Of a stretch of 6,828 nt of DNA, positions 1 to 5,711 are shown piece after piece. A program made the position numbers and the translations under genes. The notes under the pieces are model-generated. The model was not told where the DNA came from and searched no databases. It was given only the letters and a program-made list of their open reading frames with translations. Source of the stretch: Chloroflexota bacterium (GTDB taxonomy: Bacteria > Chloroflexota > Limnocylindria > Limnocylindrales > CSP1-4); the NCBI GenBank assembly GCA_021777365.1, contig JAJYDP010000272.1, forward strand, positions 1 through 6,828, in the 5' to 3' direction. Each line of letters opens with the position of its first letter. The first letter of the stretch is position 1.

Positions 1-504
1 GACGCACCACTTGGGCTCCGGCATCTGCTCCCAGAGCCGCAGCAGCGGCCCGGCCATCTTGGTGGTCAGCGTGCCGGCCACGATCAGCACGTCCGCCTGG
101 CGGGGACTGGCCCGGAACGGGAACATGCTGAAGCGGTCCATGTCGTTCACCGATGTGGCCGCCGACATCATCTCGATGGCGCAGCACGCGAGGCCCGAGA
201 GCAGGGGCCAGAGGCTGTTGGTACGCAGCAGGTCGAGCAGCACATCGGCCCGCGCGGGCACGATGTCGAGGGCGCCGCTCCAGCGTGCGTTATCCCCCGT
301 CTGCCCGTCGGCCTCGACCTGGTGCAGGTGGGTGATCGCGGGCGGCTGGCCGCCTCCGTAGGCGGCCGGGTTGGAGGACGACCACAGGTCGTTGGGCACG
401 ACGATCGGCGGCTCGCCCGCGCCGGGTGCCGCCGCGGGACCTGACCCGGCCGATGCGGGCGGCGCAACCGAGGAGGTGGACAGCGATCGAGGCGGGTTCG
501 GCAT
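1..504 (-). CDS. nuoB: NADH-quinone oxidoreductase subunit B (NuoB), 5' part; 3' end beyond the window
   Basis: NuoB is the peripheral-arm subunit of complex I that carries the terminal [4Fe-4S] cluster N2 and passes electrons to quinone on the inner face of the membrane. The 168 codons seen run from ATG at 504 to the window edge with no stop. Family hallmarks are LACCAIEMM (residues 105-113, the tandem cysteines C107/C108 that ligate N2), [21 protein letters not shown] (starting at 133) and EQMPEPKW (159-166). The two remaining N2 cysteines should lie beyond the edge. C107 sits about 44 residues further in than in E. coli NuoB, because of a Pro/Ala/Ser-rich N-terminus (about 1-35) and a second non-conserved stretch. 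A GTG at codon 36 is an alternative start, but ATG 504 has a good GTGAGGAG ribosome binding site eight bases upstream (513-520). No nuoA precedes it. Identity is firm; the exact start is less so. Confidence 0.95.
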   Translation of the reverse strand, partial: MPNPPRSLSTSSVAPPASAGSGPAAAPGAGEPPIVVPNDLWSSSNPAAYGGGQPPAITHLHQVEADGQTGDNARWSGALDIVPARADVLLDLLRTNSLWPLLSGLACCAIEMMSAATSVNDMDRFSMFPFRASPRQADVLIVAGTLTTKMAGPLLRLWEQMPEPKWCV

Positions 505-524
505 GGGACGCGCTCCTCACCGAA

Positions 525-530
525 ATTGTA
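525..530 (-). promoter_or_regulatory. Candidate -10 box for nuoB
   Basis: On the minus strand this reads TACAAT, five of six matches to the sigma-70 -10 consensus, inside a short AT-rich patch of otherwise GC-rich DNA. It lies 20 bases upstream of the nuoB start codon, so transcription would begin just before the ribosome binding site and give a very short leader. No convincing -35 box is visible at 16-18 bases upstream. This is inference from pattern only. Confidence 0.3.
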
Positions 531-710
531 GAAGATGACCTCCGAATTCGCTCCCGCCGCGCTGTCCGAAGGGTTGCGTGCCCTGCATCGGCGGATCGCC
601 CTCCACCTCCGACAGCGTCATCGAGGCGCGACGTCATCAACCGCCCATCTGAAGTCGCCGCGGAACCGAGGCGGCCAGGCGGACGGTCGTGGCAGGTGAT
701 CGCTCGCACG

Positions 711-1493
711 TTAGGGCCGCACGAGGAACGCCGCCAGCACGATCGCCGCCGAGGCGGCGATCTCCACGAGCCCCAGATGAATCGGCCGCAGGCGCCGCGG
801 ACCACCGTGGAGGCGCGCCTGCAGCAACGGCAGCACCGCCGCGCGGAGCAGGAGCCCGAGTGCGAGGGCCGCGTAGACTCCGGGCAGCACCCATGCCGCC
901 AGCGCCACCGCTCCGGTGTGGTAGCCGATCGAGACTACGACGAACCCACGGTTGCCCCGCTCGCGGATCATCGAGCGGACCACGAGGATCGCACCCACGA
1001 GGTACAGGCCGGCCACCAGGGTGGCCCGCGCGACCGCTGGCCAGGCGACGGGGCCGGCCACCACGGCCGCCGCCGGAACGAGCACGATGGCTTCCGCCGC
1101 CTGGGCGAGGCTCGCGACCAGGCTTCGAGGATGACCCGCGAGCGTCACGCCGAGGGTGGCCGCGGCCGCCACAGCCACGACCGCGGCCACCGCCGCAAGG
1201 GCAGGGAACGCGAGCAGCAGCAGGCCCCCGGACGCGAGGAAGAGTGCGCCGAAGGTCGCGGCGGGCGCCAGGTACGCTGAGCGGCGGGCCCGGGTCCAGT
1301 CGAGGGCGGCGCTCGAGGCCAGGTAGCCGCTGACCGCGGTCACCGCGAGCACCGCTTGCCAGGGGCTCGGCCGGCTGGCGGCGATCCCCAGCACGCACGG
1401 GACGGCCAGCATCGCCCAGGCACCGTGCTGCCGGGGCAACCAGTGTGCCCGCTCACGGCGGCCGGCGCGGGCATCCACCACCGTGGCGCTCAT
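711..1493 (-). CDS. YwiC-like family integral membrane protein
   Basis: A 260-residue, mostly hydrophobic protein with about seven or eight predicted membrane segments. It matches the YwiC-like family by an N-terminal LPRQHGAWAM motif (residues 19-28), a central VVRSMIRERGN motif (171-181) in a cytoplasmic-looking loop, H192 in the next helix, and a RPIHLGLVEI segment (236-245) before the last helix. The biochemical function of the family is unknown. Bacillus subtilis ywiC lies near the nar/fnr anaerobic respiration genes, which suits the Crp/Fnr-type regulator here. The ATG start overlaps the stop of the upstream membrane-protein gene as ATGA, so the two are probably translationally coupled; the ribosome binding site itself is weak. 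The reading frame stays open upstream as far as 2606, but that part is only the antisense-free alternate frame of the neighbouring gene, and the YwiC homology begins right after this ATG. It appears to be the last gene of the operon, with no strong terminator seen. Confidence 0.82.
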   Translation of the reverse strand: MSATVVDARAGRRERAHWLPRQHGAWAMLAVPCVLGIAASRPSPWQAVLAVTAVSGYLASSAALDWTRARRSAYLAPAATFGALFLASGGLLLLAFPALAAVAAVVAVAAAATLGVTLAGHPRSLVASLAQAAEAIVLVPAAAVVAGPVAWPAVARATLVAGLYLVGAILVVRSMIRERGNRGFVVVSIGYHTGAVALAAWVLPGVYAALALGLLLRAAVLPLLQARLHGGPRRLRPIHLGLVEIAASAAIVLAAFLVRP

Positions 1494-2698
1494 GTCCGGA
1501 CGCCCCAGGTCGCGCGCGCCGTGCCGGGCTCGGGGCTCCCGTCCGCCGCGTCCCCGAGCTCTTGGGCCGCGGCCGCCCGCGAGGGCTGCGGGCGACGCGC
1601 CAGCGATCGACGGGCCGTGACCGCGGCCATCGCCGAGGATCCGACGAACGTCAGCAGGGCCAGCTCGTTGAGCAGGCCACCCAGCTGCCAGCCGGCCTGG
1701 CTGCCCAGCAGGTCGCCGGCTCCCAGGCGAAGCAGGAGCCCCACCTGGAGCAGCGCCAGGTGCCCGTAGAACCGGGGTCGGTAGGGGAGCGCCACGCGCA
1801 GCACGGCCGGGAGGATCACCATGGCGTGGCCGAACACCATCGAGATGACGAAGCCCAGGAAGACCGCGTGGATGCGGGCGTCGTAGGCGGATCCACCGGC
1901 CGCGCCGCTCAGCGCCCAGATCAGCCCGCTCAGGCCCAGCCAGGCGAAGCCGCTCAAGAGGCAGACCGCGATGAAGCGGGTCACCCCCGCCACGCGTACC
2001 GTCCGTCGGGCGACGTCGTTGCCGCCCAGCCAGAGGGCGGTCCCGACGAAGCCGAGCCCCGCGAGCCGGGTGCCCAGGTCGAGGGACACCGTGGACACGA
2101 TCGTTCCAAGCACGATCGTCATCACCAGGAGGATGAACGCCCGCCGGGCGCGAGATGTCCTGCGGGCGAGTCGCGAGAGTTCGAGGCGTTCGCCGACGAC
2201 CGTGAGCACCAGGAAGGCGGCGAGCCAGGGCACCAGGGCGTCGATGTCGAGGCCGTCGAGCCACAGCAGGGCGGCCCCGACCCAGGCGGCCGCGCCGAGG
2301 GCCTGCGTGCCCACGTGGAGGAGCGGTTCGGCGCGGAAGAGCACCAGGTAGACCGCGAGCAGGAGCACGGCGGCCAAGCCCAGCAGCGTCTGGCCGACGC
2401 CCTCCGGCATGCCCGTCACGATGGCCGCCGCACCGAGGCCGGCACTGATGGGCGCGCCGTAGCCCCAGGGACGACCCAGCGCCACGGCCCGCTCGAGGGC
2501 GATCAGCGTGCCCAGGAAGCCCAGGGCCATGAGTGGTCCGTGGTTCACCGCCAGCTGGACCGGCGGCGCGGCCTGGGGGAACCCCAGCAGCAGGAGAGCG
2601 CCCCACAGCCCGCCCGCGAGCGCGACGGCGCCGAGGGCCAGGGGGACGGCCCGTCCCAGGGATGCCGAGCGCCGGAGCGCTCCGCTCACCCCCGCCAC
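1490..2698 (-). CDS. Polytopic membrane protein with conserved-looking histidines, possibly NnrS-like
   Basis: About 402 residues with roughly ten to twelve hydrophobic segments and a soluble Arg/Ala-rich tail (about 362-402). Histidines fall in or at the edge of membrane helices: H53 in NHGPLMALGFLGTLIALERA, H277 in RIHAVFLGF and H291 in VFGHAMVILP, with H128 and H313 nearer loops. Helical histidines in a protein of this length resemble the NnrS family, haem- and copper-containing membrane proteins linked to nitric oxide and denitrification, but the likeness is general and NnrS itself is not proven. An unnamed membrane family is the alternative. GTG at 2698 gives a 13-base overlap with the preceding MIP18 gene. 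GTG at 2689 (codon 4) would give the neat GTGA overlap and is equally likely. The 3' end overlaps ywiC-like by four bases. Its place between Fe-S-related genes and a YwiC-like gene suggests a redox or nitrogen-oxide role. Confidence 0.6.
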   Translation of the reverse strand: MAGVSGALRRSASLGRAVPLALGAVALAGGLWGALLLLGFPQAAPPVQLAVNHGPLMALGFLGTLIALERAVALGRPWGYGAPISAGLGAAAIVTGMPEGVGQTLLGLAAVLLLAVYLVLFRAEPLLHVGTQALGAAAWVGAALLWLDGLDIDALVPWLAAFLVLTVVGERLELSRLARRTSRARRAFILLVMTIVLGTIVSTVSLDLGTRLAGLGFVGTALWLGGNDVARRTVRVAGVTRFIAVCLLSGFAWLGLSGLIWALSGAAGGSAYDARIHAVFLGFVISMVFGHAMVILPAVLRVALPYRPRFYGHLALLQVGLLLRLGAGDLLGSQAGWQLGGLLNELALLTFVGSSAMAAVTARRSLARRPQPSRAAAAQELGDAADGSPEPGTARATWGVRT

Positions 2699-3060
2699 CC
2701 GAGCATGAGCTGGGCCTGGAGGCTCATGCGCTCAGGCGACCAGGGCGGCTGGTGGGTCAGCTCCACCTCCACGCCACAAATGCCCGCGCAACCCTGGAGC
2801 GCCTCGCGGACGCCGTCGACCAAGTAGTCCCCGATGGGACAGGCCACGGTGGTCGTGGTCAAACGTATCCAGACGATTCCCTCCTCGATCCGCACGCCGT
2901 ACACCAAGCCCAGATCGACGATGCCGACGCCGAGTTCGGGATCGATCACCCCGCGCAGGCGCTCGAGGACGTCTCGCTCCGCTACCGCCGGAACCGCGTC
3001 GGGCTGCACGTGATGCGGCCCGACCGGCGGCGACACGCCCGTGTCCTCGCGCTCGTTCAC
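2686..3060 (-). CDS. MIP18/DUF59 family protein (SufT/PaaD-type metal-sulfur cluster assembly factor)
   Basis: A 124-residue soluble protein. The MIP18 fold is recognised by DPELGVGIVDLGLVY (residues 40-54), TTTTVACPIGD (68-78, with the family's reactive cysteine C74 before Pro) and PPWSPERMS (105-113). Relatives such as SufT, PaaD and eukaryotic CIA2/MIP18 help mature or insert Fe-S clusters, so this one may serve the ferredoxin or another Fe-S protein of the same operon; that link is inference. The first 25 or so residues are a poorly conserved, His/Pro-containing extension. C91 and C95 are additional cysteines near C74. The GTG start at 3060 is supported by a strong GGGAGGGG ribosome binding site six bases upstream (3067-3074). 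It is separated by 49 bases from the DUF2249 gene and overlaps the following membrane-protein gene. Confidence 0.88.
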   Translation of the reverse strand: MNEREDTGVSPPVGPHHVQPDAVPAVAERDVLERLRGVIDPELGVGIVDLGLVYGVRIEEGIVWIRLTTTTVACPIGDYLVDGVREALQGCAGICGVEVELTHQPPWSPERMSLQAQLMLGWRG

Positions 3061-3109
3061 CTGGTGCCCCTCCCTGGCCCGATCCCGGCTTCGCCATCAA
3101 CGGCAGTCG

Positions 3110-3403
3110 TCACCGACCAGCGCCGTCTGCGGCCAGGCGCCGCAGCAGCACGACCCATTCCAGCGGTCCCTCGGTCTCAGGCTCCCAGGCGACGACGCCC
3201 GGCCGCTCGGCCTGCAGCAGGTAGAACAGGGGCCTCGGCTCGTGGTCCACGTGCAGGCGCAGCGCCTGGCCCGGCGAGAGCGCGTCCACGGCGCCCAGGA
3301 TCGTCTCGTGGCGCACGCGCACGTCGATCTCCGAGGCGCGGATGTCGCGGACGGCCACCGGATCGCCCCCCCGCAGGATCAGCGCGCGTTGCGGCTCGGT
3401 CAT
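3110..3403 (-). CDS. DUF2249 domain-containing protein
   Basis: A 97-residue protein made almost entirely of one DUF2249 domain. Recognisable elements are RHETILGAVDAL (residues 31-42), the DHEPRPLFY motif (53-61) and the C-terminal EPETEGPLEWVVLL (74-87), which match the usual RHxxI, DHxPxPLxY and EGPxxW pattern. The molecular function is unknown. The domain is often found with hemerythrin-like, MIP18 and nitrogen-oxide respiration genes and resembles TusA-like folds in its length and layout. The ATG start at 3403 forms an ATGA overlap with the upstream ferredoxin stop and has a strong GGAGGAGG ribosome binding site ten bases away. The frame is open further upstream to 3733, but that extension overlaps the ferredoxin gene and is Arg/Gly-rich nonsense, so it was not used. 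Confidence 0.88.
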   Translation of the reverse strand: MTEPQRALILRGGDPVAVRDIRASEIDVRVRHETILGAVDALSPGQALRLHVDHEPRPLFYLLQAERPGVVAWEPETEGPLEWVVLLRRLAADGAGR

Positions 3404-3687
3404 GTCGCTCGTCCCTCCTCCAGGATCACCTGGAACGCACACTCGATGGCCAGCTCCGGACAGGCCTCCTCGCAGGTGCCGCAACGGGTGCAGCGCACCT
3501 CGTCGACCCAGACCGCCGCGGCCTCGCCGAAGACGTCCGGCGCGAGCCCGATGGCCAGCTCCGGACAGGCGACCACGCACGCGCCGCAGAGCACGCAGCG
3601 GCCCGAATCGACCCGCGCAGGCGGGCCGGGCGGAACCGGGTCGGGCGGCGAACACGCGATCAGCACCACGCCCCCAGCGTGACCCAC
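3400..3687 (-). CDS. 2x[4Fe-4S] ferredoxin-like protein
   Basis: A small cytoplasmic electron carrier of 95 residues. Two complete cluster motifs of the form CxxCxxCxxxCP are visible: C31, C34, C37, C41 and C66, C69, C72, C76. Each is followed by PELAI, so the protein is a two-fold repeat with a 35-residue period. Extra cysteines C12 and C83 lie outside the motifs. By family knowledge each motif donates three cysteines to one [4Fe-4S] cluster and the fourth to the other. Its redox partner is not evident; a membrane oxidoreductase or the adjacent module are possibilities. The GTG start at 3687 has no clear ribosome binding site, and GTG codons 7 or 8 are alternatives, since the first 25 residues are not conserved. 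It starts 42 bases after the regulator gene and its stop overlaps the DUF2249 start by four bases. Confidence 0.88.
   Translation of the reverse strand: MGHAGGVVLIACSPPDPVPPGPPARVDSGRCVLCGACVVACPELAIGLAPDVFGEAAAVWVDEVRCTRCGTCEEACPELAIECAFQVILEEGRAT
3444..3570 (-). repeat. Two exact 22-base copies inside the ferredoxin gene
   Basis: The sequence at 3444-3465 recurs exactly at 3549-3570, an offset of 105 bases or 35 codons. Both copies encode ACPELAI at the end of a cluster-binding motif. Every synonymous position within the copies is identical, although the surrounding codons differ. Confidence 0.9.
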
Positions 3688-3729
3688 GATCCGGTCGACC
3701 CGCTGTGACTTCGGTGCGGAAGGCGGCGA

Positions 3730-4737
3730 TCACTCCCGGCTGGTGAGCCCATCCCGGTCGAGCAGCACGATGCGGCCCCGTGCGATCCGGATGAGCCCCT
3801 CCCGCTCGAGCTGCCGCAGGGTGCGGGCCACGACCTCCCGGCTCGATCCGACCATTTCGGCGATCTCCCGCTGGGTGAGCGCCAGGCCGCCCGATCCCGC
3901 CCCGACTCCCGGGTGCGGCTCGACCGCCTGCAGCAGCACCCGCGCCACGCGGCCCGCCACCTGGCGGAACGAGAGATCCTCCACCAGCGCAATGGTCTGG
4001 CGCAGGCGGAAGGCGAAGCTGGCCGAGGCGGCGATCGCCAGGCCCGGGACCTCCCGCAGGATCTCGTCGCGCTGCGCCACGGGCAGGACCAGGACGACGG
4101 ACTCCTCGATCGCCTGCGCACTCGCTGGCTCGGGCCCGCGATCGAAGAAGGGCACCTCGTTGAACGAGGCCCCCGGCCGGATCACCTGCAACGTCTGTTC
4201 CCGCCCGTCCTCGTCGGCGGCGTACAGCCGGACCGCCCCGGATTCGAGGAAGCAGATTCCGCTCGGGGGATCGCCCTCGGAGAACAGGATCTCGCCGGCG
4301 GCCAGCCGACGCGGTCGCAGGAACCGCTCGAGCGCCTCCCGCAGCGCTGCCGGCAGGACGTGGTCGAGGTTCGGCTGGATGCCGCCTCGCGGGACGACCC
4401 CGCGCGTCGTGGTTGGCAGCGGCAGTTCGTTCGGGGCCACCAGCGGACGGAGTGAGCCGCCACGGGTTGGCGCCGCGTGAACGGCCGCCGCGTGGCGCGG
4501 CGTGACCGGCACCTGGGTGCGATACCGGCGGCGACGGCGGTCGGTCGGATCGGGCACGGCCGACGCCAGCCCGGCGGCGGCCAGCTGGGCCAGGTGGTAC
4601 GAGACGAGCGAACGCCCGAGGCCGAGCTGGGCTGCCAGCGCGCCGGTGGTCGTCCCGGTCGCTCCCGCGGCCGCCAGGGCCCCCAGCACCCGGCGCCGCG
4701 TGGGATCGGCCAGCGCAGCGAATCGGTCAACGGTCAC
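3730..4737 (-). CDS. Fusion transcription regulator: N-terminal ArsR-type helix-turn-helix plus Crp/Fnr regulator
   Basis: One uninterrupted 335-residue frame holds two DNA-binding modules. Residues 1-75 look like an ArsR/SmtB winged helix: FAALADPTRRRVLGAL (6-21), recognition region GLGRSLVSYHLAQLAAAGL (39-57) and a basic wing around DPTDRRRRRYR. Residues about 125-235 form a cyclic-nucleotide-binding-type sensor (GEILFSEGDPPSGICFLESG, then PGASFNEVPFFDRGPEPAS), followed by a dimer helix and a Crp helix-turn-helix (LTQREIAEMVGSSREVVARTL, from 287). A Pro/Arg-rich linker (about 76-124) joins them. The sensor keeps FNE but lacks the Arg-Ser pair used by E. coli CRP for cAMP, and there is no FNR-type cysteine cluster (only C162), so the ligand is unknown. 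The ArsR part has no cysteines and so no classic thiolate metal site. The GTG start has a weak ribosome binding site. It heads the ferredoxin operon and faces a second Crp-type regulator. Confidence 0.88.
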   Translation of the reverse strand: MTVDRFAALADPTRRRVLGALAAAGATGTTTGALAAQLGLGRSLVSYHLAQLAAAGLASAVPDPTDRRRRRYRTQVPVTPRHAAAVHAAPTRGGSLRPLVAPNELPLPTTTRGVVPRGGIQPNLDHVLPAALREALERFLRPRRLAAGEILFSEGDPPSGICFLESGAVRLYAADEDGREQTLQVIRPGASFNEVPFFDRGPEPASAQAIEESVVLVLPVAQRDEILREVPGLAIAASASFAFRLRQTIALVEDLSFRQVAGRVARVLLQAVEPHPGVGAGSGGLALTQREIAEMVGSSREVVARTLRQLEREGLIRIARGRIVLLDRDGLTSRE

Positions 4738-4851
4738 TGGCGCATGCTACCGGCCGCTGCGAAACGGGGTTATTGCGCGAATCGTTTGAATATGCGCACG
4801 CTGACCTGCGAGTTCAGAAGGGGTCAGGCACATGCGGCGAGCGGTCACCTG
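4738..4851. promoter_or_regulatory. Divergent regulatory region between two Crp-family regulators
   Basis: This 114-base gap separates divergently read regulator genes, so it must drive both directions unless promoters lie inside the genes. An AT-rich island at 4769-4794 stands out from the surrounding GC-rich DNA and contains TGCGC (4774-4778) and GCGCA (4794-4798) as inverted half-sites 15 bases apart. No canonical TTGAT-N4-ATCAA (FNR) or TGTGA-N6-TCACA (CRP) site was found, and -35/-10 pairs are not convincing on either strand. Confidence 0.45.
4816..4823 (+). promoter_or_regulatory. Strong Shine-Dalgarno-like sequence upstream of the second Crp gene
   Basis: AGAAGGGG lies eight bases before an ATG at 4832 that opens a six-codon frame, and is 28 bases before the ATG chosen for the regulator. 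The regulator's own ATG has no comparable ribosome binding site, so this site may feed ribosomes to it indirectly. Its last two G residues fall inside the 3' arm (4822-4827) of a CTGACC/GGTCAG inverted repeat. Confidence 0.4.
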
Positions 4852-4852
4852 A
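4832..4852 (+). CDS. Possible six-residue leader peptide (MRRAVT)
   Basis: ATG CGG CGA GCG GTC ACC TGA follows a strong ribosome binding site at ideal spacing. Its TGA shares one base with the ATG of the downstream regulator (TGATG, 4850-4854), the classic layout for termination-reinitiation coupling. A frame this short can arise by chance, and no regulatory codons (runs of one amino acid, for example) are present. It is listed because the regulator's start otherwise lacks a ribosome binding site. Confidence 0.3.
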   Translation: MRRAVT

Positions 4853-5643
4853 TGAGCGTTGCCCGGCTTCTGGGGATGCCCGCGGGCGCAGGGCACATCG
4901 GCACAGCCGACACGTACGGTCGGGTGCGGGGGTATCCCGTGGACGCGGTCCGGAACCTGCTGCTGACCGCGCTGCCGCCTGCCAGCCTGGAGATGGTGTT
5001 CTCTCATGCAAAGCAGGTGATGCTGCCGCGCGGATGGGTCGTGGCGCGCGCGGACCAGCCGATCGAGGCCGTCTTCTTCCCCGAGACGGGCGTGTTCGCG
5101 GAGGTCGTCCATCTCGGCGACGGTACGGCGGTCGAAGTGAACCTTGCCGGGTACGAGGGAATGACCGGTCTGGCCGTGTACCTGGGGTCACGCCAGTCGC
5201 CGCTCGAGGTGTCGACCGTGGTCGCGGGACGGTTCCTGTGCGTGCCGGCAGACGTGTTCGTCGGGCTGGCCGGGGGCGATCGGTGGCTGACCGCCCGGCT
5301 ACAGATCTATACCCAGGCGGTGCTGACGGTACGCGCCTGTTCGATTGGTTGTGACCGTCTGCATCCGCTCCACGCACGGCTGGCCCGTTGGCTGCTCAAG
5401 CTGCACGACCGGGTCAGCGGCGATGAACTGCCGGTCACGCACGATGTACTCGCACTCATGCTCGGCGCGACCCGGCCTAGCGTTACGATGGGCGCGCTCG
5501 CCCTGCAGCGCGCCGGACTCATCGACTACCACCGCGGCCGCATACTCATGGTGAATCGCCCCGGGCTGGAGTCCGCGGCCTGCGAGTGCTACTGGACGGT
5601 ACGCCGGGAACTGGACCGGTTATTGAACGGTACGGGCGGATAA
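4852..5643 (+). CDS. Crp/Fnr family transcriptional regulator (second type)
   Basis: A 263-residue regulator. After a non-conserved leader (1-33) the family domain begins at RNLLLTALPP (34-43), with the sensor beta-barrel signalled by IEAVFFPETGVFAEVV (71-86) and VNLAGYEGMTG (96-106). The dimerisation region with CSIGCDRLHPLHARLARWLL (163-182) leads to a Crp-type helix-turn-helix, PVTHDVLALMLGATRPSVTM (194-213), then LQRAGLIDYHRGRILMVNR and a GLESAACECY tail (238-247). This is the proteobacterial-type subfamily with FPxTG and AACECY signatures; its ligand is unknown and it need not bind cAMP. C163, C167, C244 and C246 do not form the FNR N-terminal cluster. ATG 4852 is chosen for the TGATG coupling with a leader frame. 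ATG 4792 and ATG 4876 are in-frame alternatives, and the open frame reaching back to 4477 is only the reverse side of the fusion-regulator gene. An insertion sequence starts just after its stop. Confidence 0.85.
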   Translation: MSVARLLGMPAGAGHIGTADTYGRVRGYPVDAVRNLLLTALPPASLEMVFSHAKQVMLPRGWVVARADQPIEAVFFPETGVFAEVVHLGDGTAVEVNLAGYEGMTGLAVYLGSRQSPLEVSTVVAGRFLCVPADVFVGLAGGDRWLTARLQIYTQAVLTVRACSIGCDRLHPLHARLARWLLKLHDRVSGDELPVTHDVLALMLGATRPSVTMGALALQRAGLIDYHRGRILMVNRPGLESAACECYWTVRRELDRLLNGTGG

Positions 5644-5654
5644 GCGGACGGCTA

Positions 5655-5678
5655 GTGTCCCGGCCCGCAGGATGCTCG
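5655..5678 (+). repeat. Left terminal inverted repeat of the IS630 element
   Basis: Begins GTGTCCCG next to the TA duplication. About 17 of 24 positions match the complement of the right end, with the outer eight perfect and a second matching block (CGC...GCTCG) inside. Confidence 0.85.
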
Positions 5679-5711
5679 ACGGTTCTGCCGATCGCAGCTA
5701 CGCTGCGCGGC

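Noticed and set aside
655..695. Terminator after the YwiC-like gene
   Set aside because: Only a five-base GCCGC/GCGGC stem with a nine-base loop and no following T run is visible, which is expected by chance at this GC content.
1494..2606. Upstream extension of the YwiC-like frame to give a 631-residue protein
   Set aside because: The added 371 residues are Arg/Gly/Pro-rich and lie in another frame of the membrane-protein gene; family similarity begins only at the ATG at 1493.
1445..2827. 460-residue plus-strand open frame
   Set aside because: Gln/Glu/Arg-rich antisense of the membrane-protein gene, which has clear transmembrane character on the minus strand.
3404..3733. Upstream extension of the DUF2249 frame to 207 residues
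   Set aside because: It overlaps the whole ferredoxin gene, has no domain character, and ATG 3403 has a strong ribosome binding site.
3685..3735. CRP-type operator between the fusion regulator and the ferredoxin
   Set aside because: TGTGA (3704-3708) and ATCAC (3729-3733) are present but 20 bases apart instead of 6, so they do not form a CRP site.
4477..4851. N-terminal extension of the second Crp regulator to 388 residues
   Set aside because: This part is antisense to the N-terminal portion of the fusion regulator and resembles no domain.
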